Of a stretch of 64,000 nt of DNA, positions 47,607-60,093 are shown one piece after another. Every line of letters starts with the position of its first letter. The stretch's first letter is position 1. The notes below the pieces were generated by a model. It was not told the origin of the DNA. It searched no databases and worked only from the letters and a program-made list of their open reading frames with translations. The stretch is from Seriola aureovittata. Lineage: Eukaryota; Chordata; Actinopteri; Carangiformes; Carangidae. Where the stretch lies: the NCBI RefSeq assembly GCF_021018895.1, contig NC_079384.1:2912140-2976139 (forward strand), in the 5' to 3' direction. Both the position numbers and the translations under genes were made by a program.

Positions 47607-48779
47607 CTGTGTTTCCATCACGGTTAGTTAGTTTTCAAAGATGACTGAGAGAAGACGAACAGTGATTTGACCGAGTGCAGGTCAATTTGATTGCTTCTCC
47701 AACCCGTGTTTAAAATGATCAACATTTAGCGACAGCGCTGTTTGCTCCCGCTCTTTCTCTCCTCTTCTGTCTCTTTCTAGTGATTGTTTTAAAGAGAAAC
47801 TTCTTTTTTTGCCAGTAAGTGTGAAGCACCACTTTGGAGTTTAGACTGAGAAGACTATAAAAACCTCAGAATCAAAGTAACTTCAAGACAAATGTAGAAA
47901 GGCAATATTTGAGCTGAAAGGAGTCAGACAACCTTGTTTCCTGAAGGGAGTGATCCACTATCACTGTCTGGATTTTTAGCATACTTGTTCTCTCCCTCAC
48001 AGCCTGCAGCTCTCCTGCCTCCCATTACTCTATCATATGGCTCACACCGAGAGTCTTACACTGAGATAGATCCGGCTGCTTAAGAGACACTGTAGGTCAT
48101 ATGTCTGACTGACTATTAGACCAAAATCGTTCTTTTGATAACGTGACAGATACAGTCTGATGAGCTCTGTTCTCGACGCAGCCTCGCAGTAATTCGAGTG
48201 TGTGCATGTTGAACATGGGCGGAAATGAAACTTGTGATCCCTGCAGCATTAGTTCCTTCCTCTGCGTGCTGAGATGATGAACACTGTCCCAGCACGCGTG
48301 GAGAGATTCAGGCAGGTTTACGTAACTACATAACAAAGAATCGGAGAATCGGCTCGGCCCAGGTTTGGCTGATGTCCTTTCAACAACAAATAAAGTAGAC
48401 TCAGCTTGATAACGGGGTTGACTGAATAATTTATTGCACTGATTTCTTGTTTGTTATATTTTCTTCTTTTCTTATCTGTGGGACATTTAACGACTGTCCT
48501 CCCAGGAAATATGACAGCGTCAGCTGTTTCAGACATACTAATACTCTGCGGGGCTTCCCTTCGCTCAAAACAACCCCAATTCTTCGTGGCCTGGATTTCT
48601 AAATGACGTTGGCAGTTTTCCTGTGAGAATCTGGTTCATGTTGCATCACATCACTTCTGCACATTTGTCAGTTGCACTGTCATGCCGCCAATTTCCTGTT
48701 TCTCCACACCCCAAAGGCGTCCTGTTGGGTTTCAGATCTGACGACGGGGGAAGGCCACTGAAGTACACTCATCATCATG

Positions 48780-49190
48780 TTGATGAAACCAGTTCTAGGC
48801 TGCGTCCACACCGGGTTTGGGGGACGGAGACTTTTGGAAAACACTGCTTTTAGTTTGAAAACTGAGACCTTTAGAAACAACGACATTAAACGCTGTCTGA
48901 CTGGGTCTCATCAGCCTCGACTACCATTGGTGAAAGCAACATGGATAACGGATAACAAGCGTTACTGTTACCTTGTTGTCTTTGCTAGCGGCTGTTGTTC
49001 AGTTAAATTCTGCATCTTTCTTCGCAGTCCCCCGTTCGTAGTATTTACTGCAACTAACCAGCAGCAGAGTCGACAATCTGCTTCCTGTTTACACCGGCTC
49101 ACGCATGCCCAGTGTACCTTATGCTCAGGTACTGTATGTGTGCGTTTTCAGGTGTTTTAGTCTGCATGGAGATCATGCTGGAAGTATAGC
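48780..49190. repeat. Possible interspersed element (CTGCGTCCACACCG ... TTTTCAGGTGTTTTAG)
   Basis: GGCTGCGTCCACACCGGGTT at the left and GCGTTTTCAGGTGTTTTAGT at the right resemble the ends of a fish repeat remembered from other loci. No second copy was found in the window and no protein is encoded. Confidence 0.3.
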
Positions 49191-49795
49191 CATGAGGAGA
49201 AAGGAATGCATATGGTCAGCAGTAATACTCAGATACTCAGATCAAACCAAGGATTGATCAGCATTAAAGGGGCAATGACACACCTGTAATGGTGTCCTAC
49301 ACCTGGACCGGATGGATTCACGCTGCTGACCCCGACCATCTGCGTGCCTCAGTAGAAATGGAGATTCATCAGACCGGTCCAGTTCTGCTGAGCCCACGCA
49401 CTCTGCAGACTCAGATTCCCGTTCTTTGGCAAGTATCTTTGGAAAGGTTTAACTCCAGTTTTAGTTTTAATTGGGGCCGAGTAGTTATTTTAACCTGAAA
49501 CCACGAGAAACCAAGATGTTTTTTTGCCTTGCCCTAACCAAACCTTAACTACAGCAGCGTGACATCAGCTTTATTTTTTGCAGCAGTGATTTGTAGTGAT
49601 TTTGGAAAGCAGTGACGAGCGATGTCGTCATGGTGATCGTTAAAAACGTGTCACTCTGGAAGGCAAATCTGTATTTTTATCATTCGTCATCTGCCTGGAC
49701 ATTTTTCTTTTGTTGTTGTTGTTTTCATGGACCTTTTTGACGTCTTCTTTATTTCCAGGAAATTGTCCTTATCCGTGTGTCTTGGGTGCACAGGT

Positions 49796-49796
<1 letters not shown>

Positions 49797-49830
<34 letters not shown>
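49797..49830. repeat. (CA)n microsatellite
   Basis: Perfect CA repeat bordering a conserved-element candidate. Confidence 0.95.
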
Positions 49831-49831
<1 letters not shown>

Positions 49832-49990
49832 TTGCATAATGCCATTAGTCTTATTAATTCATGTGGGCAGTTTCTAACCAAGAGGAATTGCACCAGTAGA
49901 AAACCTCTGAGTGCAGCTGTCACAAACCTGTTGCCACTAATAATCCAATTAATCAGTGTATGTGCGAGGCTTTTTACAAATGCAGCATGC
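49830..49990. other. Candidate conserved non-coding element in slc39a11 intron 4
   Basis: TTTGCATAATGCCATTAGTC, CTTATTAATTCATG and CTAATAATCCAATTAATCAG cluster within 120 bp without simple repeats. This is a homeobox/POU motif density typical of enhancers. Confidence 0.3.
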
Positions 49991-50134
49991 GGTGTGGCGA
50001 TACACACACACATACACACACCTGTCTGAACACCTTGAAAGCCCCTAATTTATTTGTTTATTTCCATTCTTTTGTACGCCATATATGTTTACTCTCTCTT
50101 TTTTTGATTGGCTCTGGAGGCTTTCATCTTTTGT

Positions 50135-50170
50135 GTGTGTGTGTGTTGTGTGTGTGTGTGTGTGTGTGTG
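50135..50170. repeat. (TG)n microsatellite
   Basis: TG repeat with one TT interruption. Confidence 0.93.
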
Positions 50171-50489
50171 CACTTTCATTCAGCTCTCTCCGGCTCTTGC
50201 TCTTTGACTCGCTCTTCCTCCTGCCTTTTGAAAAGTGAGGCCGGAATAATTGCATCTCTGAACTGTCATTACTCTCTGCTGCCCCCTCGTACATCACCGC
50301 TGTCCCGGCGCCCGGCGCGGTGCATCGTGGGGCATAGTGACCATTTAATGAGTACAGGTTGTCTCTCTCAGCTCCGTCTAGTTTGGTTTGTTACCTCCTC
50401 GGGTGTTATCGTGATTTACGTCGGTCTGTGAATAAGTGATGTCTCCCCTTATCTGAGGGCGTCTGTCTGGACTGTGGAGCTCCTCTTCC

Positions 50490-50493
<4 letters not shown>

Positions 50494-50521
<28 letters not shown>
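50494..50521. repeat. (TG)n microsatellite
   Basis: Perfect TG repeat. Confidence 0.93.
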
Positions 50522-50524
<3 letters not shown>

Positions 50525-52146
50525 AATGAATGATGCTGGTGAAACACTGATATGTTATCTTGTTTAGTGTAAAAGAGAGACACGGAGATGCTGAATGTTC
50601 CTCAGAGACATTTTTATAGTATCAGAAAACACAAGCTGCAGATGAAAGGAGCGTCTCTCTGGACGTCCATCAGGAGCTCGGCTTGTCGCTGAGTGAGCTG
50701 TTATCATTTCTCAGTAGCAAGAATGTGTTGCTGTCTGGCTTCCACAGCTCCGAGGGGAAGTACGTGCTTTTTTTGCTCCAGAGAACAAAATGTAGAAATC
50801 AATCTGTTTTTCATTCCTTTTTTAAAGCAAACACCCCCCCCCCCCCCCACCCCCACCCCGAAGGCGCCGTGACTCAGCGTGACCTGTGTGATGAGCCGCT
50901 TAGAGTCGGTGGCGTCACAAAAGGTGTGTGACTCCAAAGGGGAAAGGAAGGCGGCTTGTTTCACTCGAATGCAGGAATCGAACCTTTCGAGGGAACGAGA
51001 AACAAACGTGAAATATCGTCTTAAATTTAAAAACAAAGTGGACAACAAACTTGCGCTCTGGCTTTGGCAGATCTTTGTTGTTGCTGTTGCTGGAGGCTGC
51101 GGCTCAACAGGAGGAGCAGACCGTCCACCAGCTGCAGGGTTGGCAGCGTGATCGCCGGCTCCTTCCGTCCATACGTGTCCTGTAGTGTCCTACGGCAGGA
51201 CACTGAGCTCTTGTTGCTCCTGATGGTTCGAAGAAACTCTTAACTTCATTGGATTTTGTCCTTCAGCTGGTTCATCACAAAACATATTCCAAGCATCATT
51301 TAAATAAGGTATATGAGACAGAAGAAATATAAACAACCAATCATATGGATCCACGGAGGCGGGTTTACCGGCAGCCAGCTGAACGATCGGTTTGCATGAA
51401 GCTGAAAAGGGTTACAGAGTCATCTCAGACAAACTGTGTGTGAACAGAAATGATTTAGTTCTGTTCTAAGATGAACTCAAAAGTATAATGCAGAGAGCTC
51501 AGTGATGTGACAAGTAACACGGCTGAAGGCCGAAAGGAATCATGGGAGCTGGTTAACGTCTCTGTTCACATATGCAAATCCTGGTTGCATGGATTGCAAT
51601 TTCAAAATGTCATTAATGGGCATTTTTCACCATTTTGTGACAGTTTTGTCGGGAACAGTCGGTTTCGTTGGACACAGTCTGACGCCAACAGATTTTTTTC
51701 TGTGGTGTGTTTACAGTCAGTAAGAAATACAAATGTCTTCTCCTTTTCAGTGCGCAGGTGTCAGTCATTCACCTTCTCTTCGGAGGCGACGCTGAGCTGC
51801 ACGTATTGCGTGAACCTTAATAATAATCTCCTATTATTCGTGTGATCTCTCCTTGAATGCGTAACAACATAATGACAGAAGACGAGGTGAATTGTGTTTC
51901 CAGGTGCTTGAAAAAAAACAAAAAACAAAAGCACTTATCCATGTGCATGTGAATGAGTTTGGAGGCGAGGCACACGGAGGCTTGTGAAATCCGTCCTGTC
52001 GCTGTCAGGGTGAAGAGGTGCGTCAGCGGAGGATGATGCGAGTCAGTGCATTAGTAATGGCCCTCTGCCTCACATCAAGACCACCACTCAGCGTGCTCAC
52101 GTCATTAGGCTGCAGCTCTTTTCTCCTGCTGCGTCTGTGTGTATGT

Positions 52147-52149
<3 letters not shown>

Positions 52150-52178
<29 letters not shown>
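52150..52178. repeat. (GA)n microsatellite
   Basis: Perfect GA repeat. Confidence 0.93.
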
Positions 52179-53150
52179 TCGAGATGCAGAGAGAAAGAAG
52201 AGATCATGTTCGATGGGAGGTAATTGTGTCTATAGCAATTGATTTGCCACTTTCCTCTCTTCAGTTTTGTTGCTTATTTGAAGGGAAACCAGCAAGGTTG
52301 AGGAGAGAGAGAAACTATAGGAGCCGTGTTGAAGGATGACGTGACGTGCTGCTGCTTGTGTAAAGAAAGACAACAGGAGGCCACCTGTAGTTTCACATCA
52401 TTCCTTCAAACTCTCTTCTCTTTTCTAATATTAGCGTTGAGATACGTGGATATATGAGTGATCTGTGAAACTTGTGGTCATGATATGAGGGTATTGTATC
52501 CACTGATGTGGACGAGTTTAAAGGGGAACTTCAGAGTGTGTTTACGGGTGTCGTTGCTCCAGAGCGAGCTGTGTGAAGTCTGAGAAATCACTTCAAGTGA
52601 TGTCACTCGTGGTTAATGTCGGTGCCAGGTTTTGCCAAAGAAGAAGAAGAAGAATATGTGGAATAAAAAAAACATTACAGCAACACGGGGTAAAAAAAGA
52701 AAAGAAAAGAGGGCACTTAATCTGTGTCGGGGCATTTTCCATCCAACTGTTTTAATGTGTATTTTCACTTTGTGCATAAAAACACCTGAATGGAAACGAT
52801 TTCAGTTCGAAAGAAAATCTAAATATTGCAAAAGCATTTTTACGCTTGGCTGAGGTGAAAGCTGCTGCATCAGTAAAAGGCGAATAAACTACAACCTTCG
52901 CTCTTTAAATTAATACTGGAACCAAAAACAGAAATGCCACATTTCCATTATGTTGTTGAGAGTTTACAGCGTGCACCATTACAAACAGCTGGTTATTACT
53001 TTAGATTCAGCACGTTCATCAATAAACAGAATGAATAATCTCAGATTAACTTCTCATCACTTCATTCTTCAACCTTGCAGCGTAAGCAACCTTCACTGAT
53101 TATACACAGTGCGGATGATTTGCTTGGATGAGTGATGCCCGATGGCTGCA

Positions 53151-53172
53151 GTGTGTGTGTGTGTGTGTGTGT

Positions 53173-53211
<39 letters not shown>
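53151..53211. repeat. (TG)n microsatellite
   Basis: TG repeat of about 60 bp with one GG interruption. Confidence 0.95.
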
Positions 53212-53213
<2 letters not shown>

Positions 53214-53389
53214 AAGCAGGAGTGTTTTCCCAGCGGTTAGATCCTGACAGGCTTTGCAGGTAGCGGAGGTCCAGCAGAGCCCCATGATTCATGCAGCCAA
53301 CAGCAGTTCTCTTCCTCATTTATTCACCACATGGACACACAGCTCATTCTCAATACTGAATATCACATGACAAGAGGCACGATAGCCAC

Positions 53390-53392
<3 letters not shown>

Positions 53393-53460
<68 letters not shown>
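53393..53460. repeat. (TG)n microsatellite
   Basis: TG repeat of about 68 bp with flanking CGTG variants. Confidence 0.95.
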
Positions 53461-53463
<3 letters not shown>

Positions 53464-53598
53464 CACGGGAGTGGATGTGTTTTTCCTACTGCACTGGCTC
53501 TCGTTCAGGTTTACCTATGAATAATCATTCCCTTTCCAAATGTCACCTTCCAGACTCAGTGGCCCCGAGCGGATCACTGTGGACGGGGGACGGCAACT

Positions 53599-53626
53599 GT
53601 GTGTGTGTGTGTGTGTGTATGTTTGA

Positions 53627-53662
<36 letters not shown>
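53599..53662. repeat. (TG)n microsatellite, compound
   Basis: Two TG tracts separated by a short ATGTTTGATAGTT spacer. It is the third TG array within 0.5 kb. Confidence 0.93.
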
Positions 53663-53663
<1 letters not shown>

Positions 53664-54589
53664 TGTGTGTGGAATCAAGGTGATAGCATCTCTATAACCC
53701 TTGTTACAAGTATTCTCTCTCACATCTCTGAGGGGACCGTGTCGCCATGGAAACGTCATTTAAAATCCATAGTCCTTCCGTGGTGTTGGACTGTTGGTGC
53801 AGAGAGCAACAGCACTTTTAATTCATCTGACCACGAACAAAACAATAAAACATACAGAGCTGTTAAGTAGTTTACACTGCCAGTAAGTCACGGCACATTT
53901 TTCAGATGCTGCTGCTGTGAGTTCAGAGAGAGTTCGTGCCGTCGATGGCGAGACGTCTGGATGCGTCTCCCCTCTCCGGAGCTCAGCCGGAGAGACCATC
54001 AGGTTCTTAGCTACCAAAGCCTTTCTCATTCTGAGTCCTGGGGCCAGATGCATAAAACTCTGTGTAGATTCATGACGGAGTGTTTGCACAAAACTGGAAA
54101 CTTACATGTGCACGAGCCTCATTTGCATTCCCCACAATTAGCCGTAAAGGGATGAAGACTCTCCCTTTAATCAGTCAGTTTACAGAAAAAACACTGTGTC
54201 CTCCACAAGTCATCAGACACCGAGAAGACGAGGAAGAAGAAGAAGAAGAATTTCACTGATTGTTACAAATGGGAGGTAAAAACATGCATCAGTTTACTTT
54301 AGTACGATCACTCTAATGTAAAGTCCTGAGCTTCGTTTATCAGGACCAGAGAGTCTTAATGAGGCTCCACGGGCTCGAACACTGTGACTATTAAATATTA
54401 AAATAGTATGAAACAGTTACAGAATGACTCGCAATAAATAATAAGGATATTAAATAGCGCCAAAGGAAACAAACAAACACAATTATTTCTGTTGATAATG
54501 ACTGCCAGCTCCGTGAAGTTGGTTTTATTTATGTTAAATTACGTGTCTCGGCTTATTTTGTATTTTCTCTGTAACTTTGATTCGCTTGC

Positions 54590-54638
54590 TTCCTTCCTTC
54601 CTTCCTTCCTTCCTTCCTTCCTTCCTCCCTTCCTCCCT
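54590..54638. repeat. (TTCC)n microsatellite
   Basis: About 11 TTCC units, all pyrimidine on the plus strand, 45 bp before the Tc1-like remnant. Confidence 0.95.
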
Positions 54639-54679
54639 CGTGGTTTTGTTGTCGCTCAGATATGCATCGTCGGCTGTGA

Positions 54680-54812
54680 GATCAGGTGTGTGCCTCTCCA
54701 AATCACGTCCAATCAGTTTGACTTTATGTTGAATTTAGCACAGGCGGTGTTGGACTCAATTCAACATAACAAAATATGAAAAAGGGGTCTGAACACTTTC
54801 TGAATGCACTGT
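54680..54812 (+). mobile_element. Tc1/mariner-like terminal remnant
   Basis: Ends with AAGGGGTCTGAACACTTTCTG then AATGCACTGT, very like the terminal inverted repeat of fish Tc1-like transposons. It is preceded by GTGTGCCTCTCCAAATCACG and CACAGGCGGTGTTGGACTCA, which resemble subterminal sequence of the same elements. No transposase frame and no matching left end were seen, so this is a deleted remnant. Confidence 0.65.
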
Positions 54813-55303
54813 CCATATTTACATCTGTATCTATATGATCGTTTGGAACATGACAGGGTGTTTCTGAAATAACAAAACTGCAGACACCCAAAGAACCTTC
54901 ACATATCATCATACGACCTATCGCTGTAATTGTCAGGAGGCGCAGACTCGGCTCATTTCAATAATATACGTTTCCTCGCCGGCAACTTTCTTTCTCCACA
55001 CGTTCAATTTTATGCAGGTTCATGAATATTGATGAGAAAAAGGATGAAAATGATTAATATGGTGGAAAGTTGAATACATGAGGCAGTGGATAACTTGGAG
55101 ATTAAAGCCCAGTGACGTCTGGACAGGATTGTTTTTCTTGCCTGTAGCAGCAGATTCTTCGCTGCACCACCCGAGTAGCCCAGCGCACGCCTCTACGTAG
55201 TGAAGTTGTCGGCGGTATCGGTGTGACTCAACGCGTCTGTAAGACAGTTTGCACGCCACTGCGGGACAGAGGTTCCCTTTGGTGGACTGTGCTTCTCTCT
55301 GAG

Positions 55304-55372
55304 CCCACACAAACGCATGCACACACACACACCCACACAAACGCATGCACACACACACACCCACACAAACGC
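55304..55372. repeat. 28-bp minisatellite
   Basis: The unit starts CCCACACAAACGCATGCACA, with copies at 55304, 55332 and (partial) 55360. Confidence 0.93.
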
Positions 55373-55652
55373 TCTGAGTAGACGCTCTTGGCACCGCTTT
55401 GATGGTGAAGTATTGTCTGATCAAAGCTGTCCTCGAAGGCCTCTCCGCTCAGGGAACACTTGCCCCATTCCCCCTTTCTAGAGCTTGTTATCTTTGATCA
55501 GACAAAATGGCGAGCGGCTCAGTCGAGTCACCGAAGGGAGTCGCTGAAGGCTCAGGGTGAAGACGGACGCCACGTGTGAGCGGCTTTTTCTTTGCAAGGC
55601 TGCATGCCTGTCGTGATGAGCCCTCGGACACACACCGTGAACTGTGTGACAG

Positions 55653-55679
55653 CCACACACACACACACACACACACACA
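55653..55679. repeat. (CA)n microsatellite
   Basis: Perfect CA repeat. Confidence 0.93.
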
Positions 55680-56976
55680 GGAGCTTGATTGTAGTCACAC
55701 ACATGCACTTCTCATCAAGTGTGAATTGTGCTGATTTGATTGAAACGCTGCTAAACAAGAGCTGACACTGTGTCGTGTCAGACACGTGTTGAAAAGAAAG
55801 TGTTGAATTTGGAAGATACGTTGAGGCAAAGACGGTTTGTAAATGCAATCATTGACGGTGCAGAAGACTTTCTTGCCCATCTCATCCAATCAGAACGCCC
55901 TCCTCTCAACAGCTTGATAACCCAGTACATTTTACATTAATGCTGCATTCACTGGCTGCAGAACGTGTTGATTTTCATTTGGCCCGCACATGTTAACGAG
56001 TCCGAGCGGACACACTGTGACATGTGACGCGTCCTGTGATCTACAGATTCGGCCTCCTGCCTATTTTCCATGCACGTCGTAAAACTGACCCCTTCCTCTA
56101 AGCTGTCTAGACTAGACTCTTAACATGTTTAACAGCTGCATGTGGAGACAGTGACAGTTTCTGTCAAAAATAAATCAGAAATTAATTTGTAATGGGGAAA
56201 AAAAAATCCATCATCCCAGAAAAACCTGCGGTAGAGCTGCAGGACGCAGCCGACGTGTACACGTCCGCCCGCCGCATCACGCCTCGGGCAGCCAGCTGCA
56301 GTCAAGAGGGAAACAGCTGGAAATCTGTCGTCACGTTTAATTGGAATGATGCGGCGTTTTATTCAGTGAGAAACACAGACCATCCGCACCTGATGTTTTA
56401 TCACCTTTTCTAAAAAAAAATGCCTCTAAGTGCAGAGGAAACACGGTTAATGTGACACAAAGAAATAATATGATGAAAAAAATAAAAAGGTTATTACTAT
56501 ATTTAATGGCTCTTTCAGAAAAAACTGCGTCATAAATCGTATGAAAAACTGCTTTTGTTCAAAGTCATTAAATCTAAATGTGATTGAAACAGCGTGAGAT
56601 GTTTTAAACGATGACTCGGTCGCTCACAACTTGTAAACAAGCGACTCTTCCTCGCCTCTATCCACCACTGCAGAATAATCCCTCGCCCTCCTCCTCCCAC
56701 AGGAAATACATCACATTAGGAAAGTAATGTTCCTCTGACATGAAGACGGGCCTGTAAAGTGCTTGATCCACCGCTTCAATCACAACGCGCCGGACTATAT
56801 CCGATAGGAGCCGTTTAACATCATGAGAAGTCGCCGCGCTCACGATGAAAGAAAAGCTTCTGTAATACGACTTACAATAACATCTATCTTTGAAGTTTTC
56901 TGCATTATTCTTCGCTTATCTGAACTATCTCTGAAGACGCACCAATCGTCTCTCTCCAGCCGACTGGTCTCTGTCT

Positions 56977-56979
<3 letters not shown>

Positions 56980-57013
<34 letters not shown>
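56980..57013. repeat. (TG)n microsatellite
   Basis: Perfect TG repeat of about 34 bp. Confidence 0.95.
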
Positions 57014-57014
<1 letters not shown>

Positions 57015-57387
57015 TCAGTCGACAGGCAGCTCACATTTCCTCAGCTGAAGATTCCTCAACAAACATCTTCTTCTGGCCGTTTTCACTCTGCGTCTCCTCC
57101 TAACACGCTTCACCCGCGACAGTAATTCCAGACGAGACGTGACAAGAGTTTGATATTTATTCATCGATCTGTGCACTGATCTCCTGTGATGATCTGCATT
57201 AACACGTACTGATGATGGAGAGACTGAAGTGTTTCCAGTGTGTCTGAAAAGCTCGTGGCTGTGACCTGACAGAGGCAAACAGATCTGTTACTGCGTCCAG
57301 CTGTGCCCACTTACTTTCCACAGTACAAATTGTTTTGTTTTTCCCGCCTTGTATTATTCATTTCCTCCTCCATCAGGTGCTTCTCAG

Positions 57388-57390
<3 letters not shown>

Positions 57391-57421
<31 letters not shown>
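57391..57421. repeat. (CA)n microsatellite
   Basis: Perfect CA repeat of about 31 bp. Confidence 0.95.
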
Positions 57422-57423
<2 letters not shown>

Positions 57424-57667
57424 GCAAAGGCGACCTGGAACTACAGACAGGTGTGTAGCTTCATCTTCTCTACGCACATCTGTAAACGATGTTGCTCCAG
57501 TATCACGCCGAGACTTCACACCGTCTGTTGCACTTATTGTTATTTCTTGGCTGCTCTGAGTTAAATTTTGTTAGTTCTTACAAGTTTGAAGTCGACTGCG
57601 TTTGTTGAAATATTCCTTGTGATAGATGAGAAGACGAGATATTGATGAAGAAAGAAGAGGAAATGAA

Positions 57668-57687
57668 GGGGGGGGGGGGGGGGGGGG
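57668..57687. repeat. G20 homopolymer
   Basis: Run of about 20 G. Confidence 0.93.
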
Positions 57688-60042
57688 CTCTGACAGAATG
57701 GGATCAACTTAGAAGAGAATTTTATCCGGCAGAGTCGAAGTCTGTCACTTCTCCCGGCTAAATAAACATCAGTTTTACTCATTGTGGGGTTGGTTGGTGG
57801 TAATTTAATGGAATAACAAATACATGGCCAGAGAGAAAGCAGCAATCTTCTTAAAGATCCAGCTAATAAGCCACAGTGAAATATTTTTGTTAAGTTTCTG
57901 TGCTGGTGAAAAGTTTCCTCTTGAATGCAACGAAGATAAAATGATGTGTTTGTACCTAATGGAGATTCAGATGACTTGGCGCTTCTCTCAGGCTCTTCAT
58001 TTGTATTCAGACGCTTCTCTTTATTACCCTTGTTACCAGGATTTGTATGCACAACCGTTCCATTTTATCTAACGTCTCGGAAATGCTGGCACTAAAGATG
58101 AAGTTATGTCAGCACTGAAAGTGCCTTATTGTAGATGTGTGACGTGCACAGTGCTGAGTTTCATCGTGTTCCTTGGTGCAGCATCTGTCAACAACATGAG
58201 ATGTCTGATTGTGAGGTGGTGTGATTGCACTCGAGGTTGTACCTTCAAATCAGAGGATGTGAAAGCAGCAGACGACGCATCAGGACGGTTCAGTCGGCTG
58301 AATTAAATGCGTGTCCACGTGTCACAGGTGGAGAGGCAGCGGTTTTAAAGCTCGGAGTGAGCCTCACCGCCGTCGCCATCTTGCCGGTACTTGAATGTCG
58401 CACTTTTATTCCGCCTCGTCTTTCTGTGTCCAAGGTAAAAAGGTGTTGTTGTTCCGCCAGATGGAAGACTTGATTTCAGCATGGAATGAGTTTCCTCTGT
58501 TCTCGCTCTAAATCCGTCCAGACGTGGAGATTTTGGCGGCAGTCTACTTACTTCTTGGAACATAATGCTGCTGAGCGGACGTGCACCTGCTCATCAGGAG
58601 TCACACAACACACACAGTCTGTCGCTCGTTTGTCATTTGTTTTTGTCATTATCCGTCACTGATTTGAAATTGCGACCCCCCCCTGTTTCCCCTCATTGGA
58701 CGAAAGTATCAGCTGAAATTCTGTTGGAGCAAATTGACTTTGGTGGTTTAAATCTATAACAAAGCTTTTCTGAGTAACAACCATTATCCTCTTCTACCAG
58801 TGAACTTTAGAAAGAAGCTCATATTTTACCCTTGTGAATTCACACAACTTATTGGTCATTGAACGCACCATGATTGGCGCCGCTTGCCTCTCCTCTCGAA
58901 ATGTTCCGGCGGCCACAGAAAGATGGTCGATGTGGAAGGAAGAATATCGACGCTCCATCAAGTAAAGAGAAGAAAGGGAATTCTTTGGATTCCCTCCCCG
59001 CCGGCGGCGGCTTCGCCTGCAGCCGATAACGTGCCCTGTTCCCTATCCTTAACCTTCCTGAAGTCGTCATTGCTTATAGCCGTGATGATGAAGGTCTCCT
59101 AATATATCAGAAGAAGCTTCCACGTGTCGTCCTAAAGGGCTGTTATAAATATATATTTGTGTTTCAGGCATGTTGAAAAGGCGCCTGTTGGTCTCATTCA
59201 CTCTCTGCTTCACAGCATCAAACCAGCCCGCTGCTTCTTTTCTCCTCCATCACAAAGCTGTGGAGGTGCAGGTGAACAGTCGGGTGTAGAAGAGACGCAC
59301 GACGCAACTAAATCACTTCTGAGCTTCTTTTCTTTTTTATTTTCCCTTCAACAGAAAATGAAATCACCGCTGGAAAAGCAAGATGATTCTTTTTGAAAAT
59401 GCCTCCGCAGCATGAAAACTGCCTGTCAATCTGCCTGTAGATAGAAACGCACTTCCATGCAGCGTTCAGGCAACGCGTCGCCTCCGAGCGATGAGCTGTC
59501 CTACTCTGTCCCCTTAGTGGAAGAAGCCGAGAAGGATTCTGCGATGGTCTTTATGAACTGTCTCTTACTGTGCTGAAGTGCATCTGCAAAGAAAACCTTT
59601 TCAGGCGCCGCAGAGACATTGATAATCGTTTTATCACTTCCTCCGGCTCGTCTTTATCTCCATCTTTTATCTGCGTCTCTGTGTGAGGATGCTCCTGCAG
59701 ACGCCCAAATCTTACCTTGACCCCGTGATGACACGACTTCTGTGATGATAACCTGATGTTGGAGAGGGACGCAGAGGTCACGTTTAGATATAGTGTGTTA
59801 TATTTTGGTTGAAACAACACATGTACCTGCGCGCGGTGGCCTCCTATTGACTTCCTGTGTGTGTGGATCCTCAGGTGTGATCTTTGTTGTATGAAAATAC
59901 CTGCAACAAAAAGTCTCAGCAGGCGAAAACAGTTTTCCCTCTGAATGTTTAAAGGATCTTCTTTTTAGAAAATAGCACACGTGTTTGTGAGTGAATGCGT
60001 GATGAATGAGGAAAATGACCCTGAGCCAAGTTTTTTCCATCA

Positions 60043-60048
60043 CACACA

Positions 60049-60089
<41 letters not shown>
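60043..60089. repeat. (CA)n microsatellite
   Basis: CA repeat with one CC interruption, about 47 bp. Confidence 0.95.

Positions 60090-60093
<4 letters not shown>

Noticed and set aside
50960..51000. GCAGGAATCGAACC, resembling the complement of a tRNA T-arm
   Set aside because: The flanking bases do not form the 5-bp T-stem, and no acceptor or anticodon arm could be assembled.
47543..55372. Regular tandem units at 47.5 and 55.3 kb considered as CRISPR-like arrays
   Set aside because: Units are directly adjacent without unique spacers and the DNA is vertebrate; these are minisatellites.
57561..58052. 163-residue minus-strand frame
   Set aside because: It includes a poly-G-derived proline run and otherwise unremarkable sequence. 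No homology recognised.
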